NCBI GenBank assembly: GCA_025403435.1
Contig: JAJQZP010000259.1
Coordinates: 992,001 to 1,056,000, forward strand
Direction of reading: 5' to 3'
Length of the DNA stretch: 64,000 bases
Source: Artocarpus heterophyllus
Lineage: Eukaryota > Streptophyta > Magnoliopsida > Rosales > Moraceae
In this document: positions 21,820 through 32,521 of the stretch, piece after piece
How positions within the stretch are numbered: the first letter of the stretch is position 1
How the letters are laid out: every line of letters begins with the position of its first letter
Position numbers and translations under genes: made by a program
The notes under the pieces: model-generated
Told to the model about the DNA's origin: nothing
The model's database searches: none
Seen by the model: the letters and a program-made list of their open reading frames with translations, nothing else

Positions 21820-23855
21820 TGTTGGAAACAAAGTGCGCAGCGGAATTTTTAAAAATTTTTCATCAGAGTATTTTCCAAAACACAAGTTTGACATGTTATA
21901 TGTATAAATTAAACAGATCTTACTAACCTCAGTATGCCGAAGAACCTCCGCGACCTGTGTAGAGAAGTAACGTTCCAGAAGAGCCTCAACCAACTGGTCT
22001 TCTTTGCTATTCTCTATCCACAACCGGAGTGAGTGTGGGCTCACACGTACAGCTCTTCCACCGGTGACTCTCCTTCCAACCAATAGAGAGAACCCAAAGC
22101 TAGTGTTCGTGATTTGTGAACAAAAGCTCTCAGGGAGTTTTTAGATGCTCACTAGAAGAGTATCACTCTTAATCTCTCAAATTGATCTGAGTAAATCATT
22201 AGACTCACTCCCTTTTTATACCTATTGGTCCTTGGGGTCAGTCCATATCAGATTAGGTCTCAAAAATCGAAATTGAATCAAGTTCGGATCAATATCTGAT
22301 AAGATACGCGTGAAAAACGCGTAATCTTAGCTGTCGCGGTCGGCATGCCGAACTGTGAGATAGGCAGGCCGAACTGGCCAGTTCGGCAGGCCGAACACGT
22401 CATCCGGCATGCCGAACTGCCGAGAAAAAATCTCCGCGAATCTTTTATTTTCCACCCGAGATTCTAAAGGATAAAGTCTCAGTTTTGATTCAAATAGCCC
22501 AATAAAAAAGATATCTGATCAAAACAAACTTTATCAAGATAATCTCTAAGAAAATAAATCAATTCACAATAATTCTACAAGTTTATCTTGTTCTAATTGT
22601 CCAAAATTAAAACAACCGATAAACAGACAAGAATTATCCGAACGCCATAATTCAACAAGTTCATCTTGAACTAATTTCTTACATAATTAATTCAACCGAT
22701 AAACAGACATGAATTATTTGATTCTTATAAATTTTAAACCAATCTGATAAATCCGACATAAGTCACCAATTATTGGAAAAGCACGCCGTGTCGTTACAGG
22801 ATTTTGTGAGCTAGCAAAGGGGACCAAAATGGACCTATAAAGTTCAAGCTCATGATAACTATGAAACCCAATATCCCAGATATACATTTCACAATTATCA
22901 ACTCCAACGCTACTCCACTAAAAGCTTGGAGCTGCACTCTCGAACTTTATAGAATTACGAAGCTCGAGTAGCTAAGTCTCCATGACATATCATAGTGTAT
23001 CGCATCCCCATATGATCATCCATAATCGGCTTAAGGACAAGTTCTGTCTTACCTTCCCGATTATTTTTATCTTACGTTCCATTGTCTCACCATTAGAAAA
23101 CTTACCATCCAAAGATAGTATACCATTCGGTTACACCTATGTATCCAAATGGTTGAGCGCTCCAGTTTTCCAATTACAGGACAACGCATATAAGAGGATA
23201 TCATTACTCCTAAAGAGGAGCTATGGATTCCATATCTATGAATAACAAGTCTACGCTACCAAGAGTCATGCCTCCAACGTACCGGCATGCTTGCCACTAT
23301 AGAGATGTGGGAGTCACCCATTGGTACATCAAAAGACACAAGTCGAGACAACGGGCCCATTATTCATCTCATGATTAAGATACAATACAAATGATTGTCT
23401 AAAGTGAATCGATTTGACAAGACAGAATTATTAATCCAAATCAATTCACTTTATGTCCCGATCCAACACATCGTCACCTATGACAACGCGCCAATGTTTC
23501 TATTCACGGAGTCCAACTCCGATGGCTAAGACAAACCATCTCCCAAAAGGGATATAGACAACATAACAATCTTTACATGAATAAAGCGCCCAACTTTATT
23601 CCCTCGATTGCGGATCATATATTTTAGACCATCACCTTAAGAGTCGTGTCTACCGCATAATCATCCCATCATATGCCCAATTCTTAAGGTTTAGACTGAC
23701 AGTCTCAGACTACTGTTTGCTTATCATACATTCAACAAATATGAACGTAAAGAGGACAATATTTGGTATATATATAAATGAATAAATTCTTTATTGATAA
23801 AAATGTCTCCAAAAACGTATTACATTTTTACTCCTTAGAGCATACATGTCTAACA
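21820..23855 (-). repeat. 3' LTR of the intact copia element
   Basis: 2036 bp, TGTTGG to TAACA on the plus strand. It holds a TATA box (22212-22221 in plus coordinates, element sense minus), a CCAAT sequence just upstream, and a four-unit dyad array at about 22338-22418. Confidence 0.95.
22212..22221 (-). promoter_or_regulatory. TATA box in 3' LTR
   Basis: Minus strand reads GTATAAAAAG, with ACCAAT 3 bp upstream. It is conserved in every better-preserved LTR of the family in this window. Confidence 0.7.
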
Positions 23856-23866
23856 ATCTCCCACTT
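23856..23866 (-). other. Polypurine tract of the copia element
   Basis: Minus strand reads AAGTGGGAGAT immediately before the 3' LTR start TGTTAG. This is the usual plus-strand priming site of plant copia elements. Confidence 0.8.
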
Positions 23867-23869
23867 GCA

Positions 23870-25675
23870 CTAAGTGAGTAAATACTGCAAATTTCGCATC
23901 CCCATAGCTTCCACATGCCTTTCGAAGACTCTCCCAGAAAGTGTCTTCGTAAATGGATCAGCTAAATTGTCCTCTGACGCGATCTTGCACACCGTGACAT
24001 GCCCGCTCTCAACGAAGTCCTTTATCACATGATACTTCCGATCAATATGCTTACTCTTCTTGTGAAATCTTGGTTCCTTAGCATTAGCTACCGCCGCACT
24101 GTTATCACAGTACAGTGATACCGCTTTATCCACACCAGGAACTACCTCAAGATCCCCAAGGAACTTGCGGAGCCACACTGCTTCTTTCGAAGCATCACTA
24201 GCCGCCACATACTCGGCCTCCATCGTTGAATCCTGAGTGCAATCTTGCTTCGCACTTCTCCAACTGATGGCACCGCCACCTAGAGTAAACACAAACCCTG
24301 AAGTCGATTTCCTAGAATCCAGGCAGGATTGAAAATCCGAATCAGTGTATCCTAGAGGAGTTAAATCCTCACCCGAATACACAAGCATATACTCACGAGT
24401 CCTTCTCAGGTACTTGAAAATATGCTTTACCGCAACCCAATGGTTTGGTCCTGGATCCGCCTGAAATCGACTCACAATCCCGACCGCATAGCTAATATCT
24501 GGTCGAGTGCAAAGCATGGCATACATGAGACTACCTACTGCCGAAGCATAAGGCACCTTCTTCATGTATTCTCTTTCTTCATAAGACTTTGGAGAGTCTT
24601 TCTTAGAAAGAGTAATTCCAGACCTAGATGGTTGCCCACCTTTCTTGGAATCCTGCATTGCAAACCTCCTGAGAATTTTATCTATGTAGCTGGCCTGTGA
24701 CAAAGCTATCATTTTGTTCTTCCTATCCCGAAAGATCTGGATACCGAGAACAAAATTAGCCTCACCCAAGTCCTTCATGTCAAACTGCTTGGTCAACCAT
24801 AATTTGACCGATGACAACGCCCCAACGTCATTGCCAATTAGCAGAATGTCATCTACATAGAGTAGTAGAAAAACCACCTTCCCATTCTTAATGTGTTTGT
24901 AAACACATGGTTCATCCACATTTTGTGAGAACCCATAAGTCTTGATCACTTGATCAAATCTTATGTTCCAAGAACGAGAAGCCTGCTTAAGTCCATAAAT
25001 AGACTTTAGCAACTTACAAACCTTACCCTCTTGACCCGTGACCTTGAACCCGTCTGGTTGTTCCATATAAATGGACTCATCAAGATAGCCATTCAGAAAA
25101 GCCGTCTTGACATCCATCTGCCAAATCTCGTAGTCGAGAGCGGCAGCTATGGACAAGAGAATCCGGATGGACTTAAGCATGGCTACAGGCGAAAAGGTTT
25201 CCTCATAATCGATTCCTTCCTTTTGCGTATAACCCTTAGCTACCAGTCTAGCCTTAAAGGTTTCGACCTTTCCATCCACTCCTCTTTTCCTCTTGTAGAT
25301 CCACTTACACCCTATGGGTTTTACCCCTTCGGGAAGATCCACAAGCTCCCAGACCCGATTAGTCTCCATAGACTTCATCTCAATGTTCATGGCCTCTGTC
25401 CAGAGTCTTGAATCAACATCCTCCATAGCTTCTGCGTAAGTATAAGGATCCCTGTCATGTTCATCCGGTTCAGCCAAAAAGACCTCCCCATTGAACATAT
25501 ACCTTTCGGGTTGACGCCCGATCCTCCCACTACGCCGAAGCCCCTGAGGTTGTTGTTCAGGTTTGTTTGGTTTTTCTACACCGATCGGAATGGTTTCGTT
25601 CGGAACCTCTGGAGTAAACGGATTACCCCTCAACTCCTCAAGCACCACTTTGCTTTGAGGTTTAAAGTCGTTCAT
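23870..25675 (-). CDS. pol: Copia RT-RNase H ORF (C-terminal half of Pol)
   Basis: A 601-residue ORF with the Ty1/copia reverse transcriptase and RNase H. RT begins near residue 105 ([20 protein letters not shown]), carries [10 protein letters not shown] at 187-196 (catalytic D188) and YVDD at 273-276 (D275, D276). RNase H follows with YTDSD (D445), STMEAEY (E486) and CDN (D524), then [13 protein letters not shown] near 541-553. All catalytic acidic residues are present. Proteins of this kind copy element RNA into DNA inside virus-like particles. Its ATG overlaps the stop of the upstream ORF by four bases (ATGA); in related elements gag and pol are one continuous frame, so this start is probably created by a break, not a true initiation site. 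Confidence 0.9.
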   Translation of the reverse strand: MNDFKPQSKVVLEELRGNPFTPEVPNETIPIGVEKPNKPEQQPQGLRRSGRIGRQPERYMFNGEVFLAEPDEHDRDPYTYAEAMEDVDSRLWTEAMNIEMKSMETNRVWELVDLPEGVKPIGCKWIYKRKRGVDGKVETFKARLVAKGYTQKEGIDYEETFSPVAMLKSIRILLSIAAALDYEIWQMDVKTAFLNGYLDESIYMEQPDGFKVTGQEGKVCKLLKSIYGLKQASRSWNIRFDQVIKTYGFSQNVDEPCVYKHIKNGKVVFLLLYVDDILLIGNDVGALSSVKLWLTKQFDMKDLGEANFVLGIQIFRDRKNKMIALSQASYIDKILRRFAMQDSKKGGQPSRSGITLSKKDSPKSYEEREYMKKVPYASAVGSLMYAMLCTRPDISYAVGIVSRFQADPGPNHWVAVKHIFKYLRRTREYMLVYSGEDLTPLGYTDSDFQSCLDSRKSTSGFVFTLGGGAISWRSAKQDCTQDSTMEAEYVAASDASKEAVWLRKFLGDLEVVPGVDKAVSLYCDNSAAVANAKEPRFHKKSKHIDRKYHVIKDFVESGHVTVCKIASEDNLADPFTKTLSGRVFERHVEAMGMRNLQYLLT

Positions 25676-27822
25676 GTAACTCTCCTCAAGGAAGTTGCAT
25701 TAGTTGAAACCACGACTTTATTTTCCTTTGGGTTATAAAAATAACCCCCTTTAGTCCCTTTTGGATATCCTACAAACACGCAAACTTCTGAACGTGCTTC
25801 CAACTTATTCGGATCCTTAAACAGGACATGAGCTGGACATCCCCATATGCGAATATGGTTTAAGGATGTCTTCCGTCTTGTCCACAACTCGTGAGGAGTT
25901 TTAGGGACCGATTTTGAAGGCACATTGTTCAAAAGATAACATGCGGTTTGTAGTGCATATCCCCAAAAGGATAAAGGCAATGATGAATAACTCATCATGG
26001 ACCGAATCATGTCCAACAAAGTCCTATTCCTTCTCTCTGCTACGCCATTCTGCTGCGGAGTACTCGGCGCAGTCAAATGGGATAAAATCCCATTCTCTAA
26101 CAAGTGTCCCAAGAACTCATCAGAAAGGTATTCCCCACCTCGATCAGATCGAAGTGCCTTTATGGGTCTACCCAATTGCTTTTCCACTTCAGCCCGAAAC
26201 TCCCTGAACTTATCATAAGTTTCGCTTTTGTGGTGCATTAGGTACACATACCCATATCTTGAGTAATCGTCAATAAAAGTAACGAAGTACTCATACCCTC
26301 CTCGTGCCCGGATGTTCATCGGTCCGCAAACATCACTATGCACAAGTTCTAGAACCCCTTCGGCCCTATTGCCCTTAGACCCGTATGGTCTTTTGGTCAT
26401 TTTACCCTCCAAACAAGACTCACATTGAGGTATAGATTCCACCTTTAAGTGACTTAAAGGTCCATCCCTTACCAACCTTTGAATCCTATTTAGGTTAATA
26501 TGGCCAAGGCGCAAATGCCAAAGATAAGTCTTATTAGAGTGAGAAGTTTTAAGTCTTTTTGAGTTATTATCATTTATCTCAGCATTAAGCAACAAGCCCA
26601 TCTTAGGTTTGATAAAATATAGATTATTTTGCATCCATCCAGAACAGATAAAAGATTTGTTTTTACGAATCACCACTTTTTCATTAAAAGATACCACGTA
26701 GGAGTCTTTAAATAAAGAAGATACAGAAATTAAATTCCTTTTAAATTTAGGAACATAAAAACAATCTCGCAAAATTAAACTCCTATAATTATCAAAATAA
26801 AGATGGACATCTCCCACTGCTTCCACTGAGACCAAGGATCCATCGCCCATCCGAAGCGTTAAGTCTTCACGAAGTAGACTTCTCGTTTCTTTGAATCCCT
26901 GCAGAGAAACACAAACATGATTAGTTGCACCAGAATCTATGACCCAAATGTCACTGGATTCCTCAACCAAACAAGTTTCTAAATATAGAAGATCACACCT
27001 ACCTCCCTTGGAAAGGAAGTCCTTGCAATGCTTCTTTATATGCCCGACCTTACCACAAAAGAAGCACTTAAGCTTCTTTGGGTTCTTCTTCTTCTTCTTC
27101 TTGCTCTTGGTAGCAATAGGAATAGAAGACTTCCCACTCTTGGCCCGTTGTTTCTTTCCATTCCCAGAGTTAGGATTGGAACCAGAAGCAGCTACCATAT
27201 TGGCCTCTCCACCAGCAGGAGACTCCCTGATCAGCAGTTCAAACTCTTGTAACTGTTTCATCAGTTCTGTCAAGGTCATATCCCGTCTATTACTTAGATT
27301 AAAAGTAGCTCTAAACGGAATAAATTCCTTAGACAGAGTCTCAAAGACCATAGTCATCTGAGTTTCAGCATCGATGTCGGCTCCATTGGTTTGAGCCTCA
27401 GCGAGGTAACCCATGACCAACATCATGTGCTCCTTTACAGATGTCCCCGGTCTCTGTCTACAGTTTAAGAGTTTCCGAAGCGCCCCTTGCCGCTTTGTTA
27501 TGGCCTGGCCTCCAAACATGTCCTCAAGATTATCCAAGATCTGCTTCGCAGTCTCATAATCCTGATGTTGAGCCTGCAGCACGTTATTCATGCTAGCCAT
27601 AACATAGCAGCGGGCCTGATCATTAGCATCTTTCCAGCGTTCGTACGCTTGGAATTGCTCATTACTTGAGTCTCCCGTAGGTTCGGGAGGACAAGGAGTT
27701 GTCAGAACATATTTCAGTTTCTCAAAGGAAAGGACGATGTCCAGGTTCCGTTTCCAATCATTATAGTTCTCACCGGTCAATTGGTTTTTGTCAAGTATCG
27801 ATGATAAAGCTTTTTTAGACAT
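25672..27822 (-). CDS. gag-pol: Copia Gag-protease-integrase ORF
   Basis: The open frame reaches 27894, but [20 protein letters not shown] at 27822 is the expected Gag start (716 residues), matched by gag remnants at 7450 and 52885. Domains by residue from that start: UBN2-type Gag, about 10-200; basic tract and CCHC zinc knuckle [14 protein letters not shown] at 253-266; aspartic protease DSGA at 296; gag-pre-integrase with zinc ligands H436, H441, C467, C470; integrase core with D497, D560 and E596 (the last two separated by 35 residues, as in D,D-35-E). It ends in missense residues and a stop just before the RT ORF. A one-base indel around 25691-25694 would explain the break. Otherwise it appears intact. 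Confidence 0.9.
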   Translation of the reverse strand: MSKKALSSILDKNQLTGENYNDWKRNLDIVLSFEKLKYVLTTPCPPEPTGDSSNEQFQAYERWKDANDQARCYVMASMNNVLQAQHQDYETAKQILDNLEDMFGGQAITKRQGALRKLLNCRQRPGTSVKEHMMLVMGYLAEAQTNGADIDAETQMTMVFETLSKEFIPFRATFNLSNRRDMTLTELMKQLQEFELLIRESPAGGEANMVAASGSNPNSGNGKKQRAKSGKSSIPIATKSKKKKKKNPKKLKCFFCGKVGHIKKHCKDFLSKGGRCDLLYLETCLVEESSDIWVIDSGATNHVCVSLQGFKETRSLLREDLTLRMGDGSLVSVEAVGDVHLYFDNYRSLILRDCFYVPKFKRNLISVSSLFKDSYVVSFNEKVVIRKNKSFICSGWMQNNLYFIKPKMGLLLNAEINDNNSKRLKTSHSNKTYLWHLRLGHINLNRIQRLVRDGPLSHLKVESIPQCESCLEGKMTKRPYGSKGNRAEGVLELVHSDVCGPMNIRARGGYEYFVTFIDDYSRYGYVYLMHHKSETYDKFREFRAEVEKQLGRPIKALRSDRGGEYLSDEFLGHLLENGILSHLTAPSTPQQNGVAERRNRTLLDMIRSMMSYSSLPLSFWGYALQTACYLLNNVPSKSVPKTPHELWTRRKTSLNHIRIWGCPAHVLFKDPNKLEARSEVCVFVGYPKGTKGGYFYNPKENKVVVSTNATSLRRVT

Positions 27823-29463
27823 TTTCAATCTACAATAAAGAATCATATACCAAACATAAGCAAACATATATAATAATTTAGTAAGATAACACAATCATGT
27901 AAATTATACAAATGTGTTTATGTGTCAAAACCTTGAAAATATCACAACCTTACAACGATAATTCCCAACTCAGAATTCAACATGCTCCTAGGGGAGTCAT
28001 GCCAAATTCAATTAGGAACACGGATCCCCTCCTGATTAATATATGCCATCCAGGACCCGTATGATCCAGCATATACTAATAATCGTTTCTTTGGCCATTA
28101 ATTTTATTAACAGAGCTCCTAGGGGAGGTTAATAATAAAATTAACGTGAGTGTATAACCACCGTTTTAATATTTTATCCATGATTTATAATCACCACCTA
28201 GGGGTGTGCAATCATAAATCATACTAAAATACCTTATCCTTTCAGAGATCCAATCTGGTACATGATAGAAATCCCTTCCTAGGGGTTGGGACCATCATGT
28301 TCTTCCTATGGACCAACGATGGAGGCCTTAGGTTCTCTCTTCGAAAACCTTCTCCCACTCAATCTTTTGAAGTCAAGGTTTTATTTTAAAATTATGCATG
28401 AACAATTTTAATATGAGCGGCACTCCCTATTCTATATGACATGTTATCAATATACATGGTAAATCATATTATAATGCAGACAAGCAAAGCAATCAAGCAA
28501 AGCTACAAGCATAATAATAATAACCGTAATATTATGGTTCCACCCTAGAGAATAGAAAAAATAAGATTACAAGAGAATAATCGAGACATTTATCGATTCT
28601 TCATCCTTGAATCCTCAAGCTGTATCCTTCTTCATGTAATATCCATCTTCAAGTCCTCAATCCCGTATGAATCGAACACTTCATATTTCCGGTCATATCC
28701 AAATTTAATGTTTCTCAGAATCGTCCCAAAAATAAAATTAAAACTGCACTGAAAAAATCGCACCTTTTCTGGACACCTGGCAGCTCTCGGTCGGCAGGCC
28801 GATCTGGGTGATCGGTCTGCCGATCATGGTGGTTCGGCCTGCCAAACATGAAGGTTCGGCCTGCCGGCAGAGCACCAAAATTTCTGCCCCACTGTCGGCC
28901 TGCCGGACCGTATGTCCGGCCTGCCGATCTGTGACCTTCGGCCTGCCGAACTGTGAGGTCCGGCATGCCGACCGAGCAGAAAACCCTCAATCCAGAAAAT
29001 ACAATTTTAATGCAATTCATCAATTTTATTTTCAACAATTCAAAAACATAAAATTAGAGACTCAGGAAATACCTGGAGGCGCCATCATCTATCTTCAAGA
29101 TCCGACTTCTCGTTCCGTCTTCTCCGAATAATTATTTAATTACAAAATTCTTACAAATTAAATAATAATTCCTAGACGGAGATGATAGTCCGCCATCTAA
29201 TTACATGAAAAACCTAGATACACATTCTAACCTCTAAGGAACCATAACCGGTATTAATTAATTAATAAATAATTAAACAACAATTTAATCAACCATAATT
29301 AATTAATAAACATTCACCATATAATCCATGACAACATATATATTATATAGAAACCTAGAGTGCCATCTCTCTATAAAATTTAATTCAAGCATTGGAGAGA
29401 TTAAGATCACAAAATTTATGCATATAACATGATCACAAACTTGCAAATTTATGTAAAAACCTC
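27823..29463 (-). mobile_element. Leader (5' UTR) of the intact copia element
   Basis: About 1.6 kb between primer-binding site and gag with no long ORF in sense. It contains a dyad array at 28790-28972 and is shared, in more decayed form, with elements A, C and N. It would carry packaging and translation signals, none of which I can pinpoint. Confidence 0.75.
28790..28972. repeat. Phased dyad array in leader (8 units)
   Basis: Centres by eye at 28796/97, 28817/18, 28839/40, 28861/62, 28900/01, 28921/22, 28943/44 and 28965/66. Spacings are 21, 22, 22, 39, 21, 22 and 22 bp. The best unit is TTCGGCCTGCCGAA at 28937-28950. Arms are TTCGGC and GCCGAA with CT, AG or AT in the middle. The block is GC-rich and CpG-rich inside an AT-rich leader. 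Confidence 0.85.
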
Positions 29464-29476
29464 GGCTCTGATACCA
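29464..29476 (-). other. Primer-binding site (initiator tRNA-Met), intact element
   Basis: Minus strand TGGTATCAGAGCC, two bases from the 5' LTR edge at 29479. Confidence 0.92.
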
Positions 29477-29870
29477 ATTGTTGGAAACAAAGTACGCAGC
29501 GGAATTTTTAAAAATTTTTCATCAGAGTATTTTCCAAAACACAAGTTTGACATGTTATATGTATAAATTAAACAGATCTTACTAACCTCAGTATGCCGAA
29601 GAACCTCCGCGACCTGTGTAGAGAAGTAACGTTCCAGAAGAGCCTCAACCAACTGGTCTTCTTTGCTATTCTCTATCCACAACCGGAGTGAGTGTGGGCT
29701 CACACGTACAGCTCTTCCACCGGTGACTCTCCTTCCAACCAATAGAGAGAACCCAAAGCTAGTGTTCGTGATTTGTGAACAAAAGCTCTCAGGGAGTTTT
29801 TAGATGCTCACTAGAAGAGTATCACTCTTAATCTCTCAAATTGATCTGAGTAAATCATTAGACTCACTCC

Positions 29871-29880
29871 CTTTTTATAC
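29871..29880 (-). promoter_or_regulatory. TATA box in 5' LTR (element promoter)
   Basis: GTATAAAAAG on the minus strand with a CCAAT sequence just upstream. Transcription would run leftward into R/U5 and the leader. Confidence 0.75.
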
Positions 29881-29997
29881 CTATTGGTCCTTGGGGTCAG
29901 TCCATATCAGATTAGGTCTCAAAAATCGAAATTGAATCAAGTTCGGATCAATATCTGATAAGATACGCGTGAAAAACGCGTAATCTTAGCTGTCGCG

Positions 29998-30075
29998 GTC
30001 GGCATGCCGAACTGTGAGATAGGCAGGCCGAACTGGCCAGTTCGGCAGGCCGAACACGTCATCCGGCATGCCGAA
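29998..30075. promoter_or_regulatory. Phased dyad array upstream of the LTR TATA box (4 units)
   Basis: Dyads centred at 30004/05, 30025/26, 30047/48 and 30068/69, spacings 21, 22 and 21 bp. The third is a perfect TTCGGCAGGCCGAA (30041-30054). The array lies about 120-200 bp upstream of the TATA box in element sense, an enhancer position. Regulatory function is inferred from position and regularity only. Confidence 0.7.
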
Positions 30076-31514
30076 CTGCCGAGAAAAAATCTCCGCGAAT
30101 CTTTTATTTTCCACCCGAGATTCTAAAGGATAAAGTCTCAGTTTTGATTCAAATAGCCCAATAAAAAAGATATCTGATCAAAACAAACTTTATCAAGATA
30201 ATCTCTAAGAAAATAAATCAATTCACAATAATTCTACAAGTTTATCTTGTTCTAATTGTCCAAAATTAAAACAACCGATAAACAGACAAGAATTATCCGA
30301 ACGCCATAATTCAACAAGTTCATCTTGAACTAATTTCTTACATAATTAATTCAACCGATAAACAGACATGAATTATTTGATTCTTATAAATTTTAAACCA
30401 ATCTGATAAATCCGACATAAGTCACCAATTATTGGAAAAGCACGCCGTGTCGTTACAGGATTTTGTGAGCTAGCAAAGGGGACCAAAATGGACCTATAAA
30501 GTTCAAGCTCATGATAACTATGAAACCTAATATCCCAGATATACATTTCACAATTATCAACTCCAACGCTACTCCACTAAAAGCTTGGAGCTGCACTCTC
30601 GAACTTTATAGAATTACGAAGCTCGAGTAGCTAAGTCTCCATGACATATCATAGTGTATCGCATCCCCATATGATCATCCATAATCGGCTTAAGGACAAG
30701 TTCTGTCTTACCTTCCCGATTATTTTTATCTTACGTTCCATTGTCTCACCATTAGAAAACTTACCATCCAAAGATAGTATACCATTCGGTTACACCTATG
30801 TATCCAAATGGTTGAGCGCTCCAGTTTTCCAATTACAGGACAACGCATATAAGAGGATATCATTACTCCTAAAGAGGAGCTATGGATTCCATATCTATGA
30901 ATAACAAGTCTACGCTACCAAGAGTCATGCCTCCAACGTACCGGCATGCTTGCCACTATAGAGATGTGGGAGTCACCCATTGGTACATCAAAAGACACAA
31001 GTCGAGACAACGGGCCCATTATTCATCTCAGGATTAAGATACAATACAAATGATTGTCTAAAGTGAATCGATTTGACAAGACAGAATTATTAATCCAAAT
31101 CAATTCACTTTATGTCCCGATCCAACACATCGTCACCTATGACAACGCGCCAATGTTTCTATTCACGGAGTCCAACTCCGATGGCTAAGACAAACCATCT
31201 CCCAAAAGGGATATAGACAACATAACAATCTTTACATGAATAAAGCGCCCAACTTTATTCCCTCGATTGCGGATCATATATTTTAGACCATCACCTTAAG
31301 AGTCGTGTCTACCGCATAATCATCCCATCATATGCCCAATTCTTAAGGTTTAGACTGACAGTCTCAGACTACTGTTTGCTTATCATACATTCAACAAATA
31401 TGAACGTAAAGAGGACAATATTTGGTATATATATAAATGAATAAATTCTTTATTGATAAAAATGTCTCCAAAAACGTATTACATTTTTACTCCTTAGAGC
31501 ATACATGTCTAACA

Positions 31515-31519
31515 AAAGG
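31515..31519. repeat. Target-site duplication AAAGG, right copy
   Basis: Matches 21815-21819 exactly. Confidence 0.9.
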
Positions 31520-32521
31520 TATGTCCTTTTCCCCAATTTATATAACAAAGTCAACTCAAACAATCTTTATTGCTAATTGTTTGAATATTTTGTGCCTATT
31601 TTATTGGGAATATGAGATGAATTTGACAACGGTTATTTGCAAGACTTTGATGGTTTTCTATGGAATTGTTATCACTAGTATTTAGATTTTTCTTTAGTTT
31701 TTATATTTAGAATTTATGGATTGAAACATTGAAATTAGGAAATTGTTTCTATGTTAATTTAACCTTAGTTTTATTAGTGTGTTAGTTTTAGTTTAAATAT
31801 TATTAGTTTTAATATGTTATTTTTATTGTCATTATATTTTAGTTTCATATATATGTCGATTTTGGAAATTTAATGTTGCTTATTAATTATATGCTAGTTT
31901 TTGGGTTATTAGTTTTAATTAAATATTTATTTTAATTCTAATTATACGTTTGTTTTAATTATAAGTGTTCTTGTTTAAGAATATTTCAAAATATCAGCTA
32001 ATGAATTCATGGTTATGGAGGGGGAAATTATCGCACAAGACAATGGTTATGAGCTTGAAAAACAAGAGCCATTTATTCTGGATGTAGATAGAAAAAAAAA
32101 GGGGCAACTTTGATAAAGAAAACATCAAAGTTAAGCTTAAAAGGTATTAAAATAGAAGTCCTATTTGATGAAAAAGATCAAACTCTTATAAAAGAGGGGG
32201 ATGAGCTCTAAAGGTATATTGGAGTTTTAGTTGGAGAGCGCTTCCCAATAACAACAAAGAATTTGGAGAGAAAAGAAGAATAAGGACAATGTAAAGCGTG
32301 TTTGACAAGGTGTTTTTGCATCCTTCACCTTTCCCAACACCATGAAGAAGAAGTTGATGATAAGCACTACTAAGATGGCCAAAAACTTTAGGTACAACCT
32401 AAAGAAGGCTTTCATTGAACCCAATGAAGATGACCCCAATGTTTTTAAGCTCCCTACAAAAGTAGTTAAATTTATCCTTCTATTAGTTTAGACCAATAGA
32501 GGGATTTTCTGAGAGGGGTGT
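31520..32521 (+). mobile_element. CACTA transposon, continuation after the copia insertion
   Basis: Continues the CACTA sequence interrupted at 21819. The first bases after the duplication, TATGTCC, together with AAAG|G read like an exon end plus splice donor (AAAG|GTATGT). An AT-rich intron-like stretch follows, then the coding remnant from about 32009. It is cut at 32522 by a copia LTR. Confidence 0.5.
32009..32500 (+). pseudogene. CACTA TNP1-type protein remnant
   Basis: Broken coding sequence in the order expected for plant CACTA second-ORF proteins: an acidic start (MVMEGEIIAQDNGYELEK), then KIEVLFDEKDQTLIKEGDEL, then the block YIGVLVGERFPITTKN, then KMAKNFRYNLKKAF with an acidic NEDDPN tail. 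The signature G-V-L-V-R-x-x-x-P-I-T is recognisable. An A-run near 32090-32101 causes a frameshift and several stops follow, so it cannot be expressed intact. Confidence 0.55.

Larger units (their letters stand above)
21820..31514 (-). mobile_element. Near-intact young Ty1/copia retrotransposon
   Basis: Complete 9.7-kb element on the minus strand: two 2036-bp LTRs with TG/CA ends, primer-binding site for initiator tRNA-Met, polypurine tract, about 1.6 kb of leader, and two long ORFs covering gag-protease-integrase and RT-RNase H in copia order. The AAAGG target duplication is perfect. The LTRs differ at only three aligned positions (21835/29494, 22869/30528, 23372/31031), so insertion was recent. 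The single visible coding defect is a frame break between integrase and RT. It is inserted in CACTA sequence. Confidence 0.95.
29479..31514 (-). repeat. 5' LTR of the intact copia element
   Basis: 2036 bp, TGTTGG to TAACA on the plus strand, three substitutions from the 3' LTR. TATA box at 29871-29880, dyad array at 29998-30075 upstream of it in element sense, and the R/U5 part at 29479-29850. It contains an antisense 87-codon ORF (30641-30904) and a sense ORF that runs from 29742 through the primer-binding site; both recur in other LTR copies. Confidence 0.95.

Noticed and set aside
24422..27669. Plus-strand ORFs opposite the intact copia gag-pol
   Set aside because: Antisense shadows with no recognisable domains.
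28790..28972. CRISPR-like array (regular repeats with spacers)
   Set aside because: Repeat and spacer are far too short (14 and 7-8 bp), the DNA is plant retrotransposon, and no cas genes exist.
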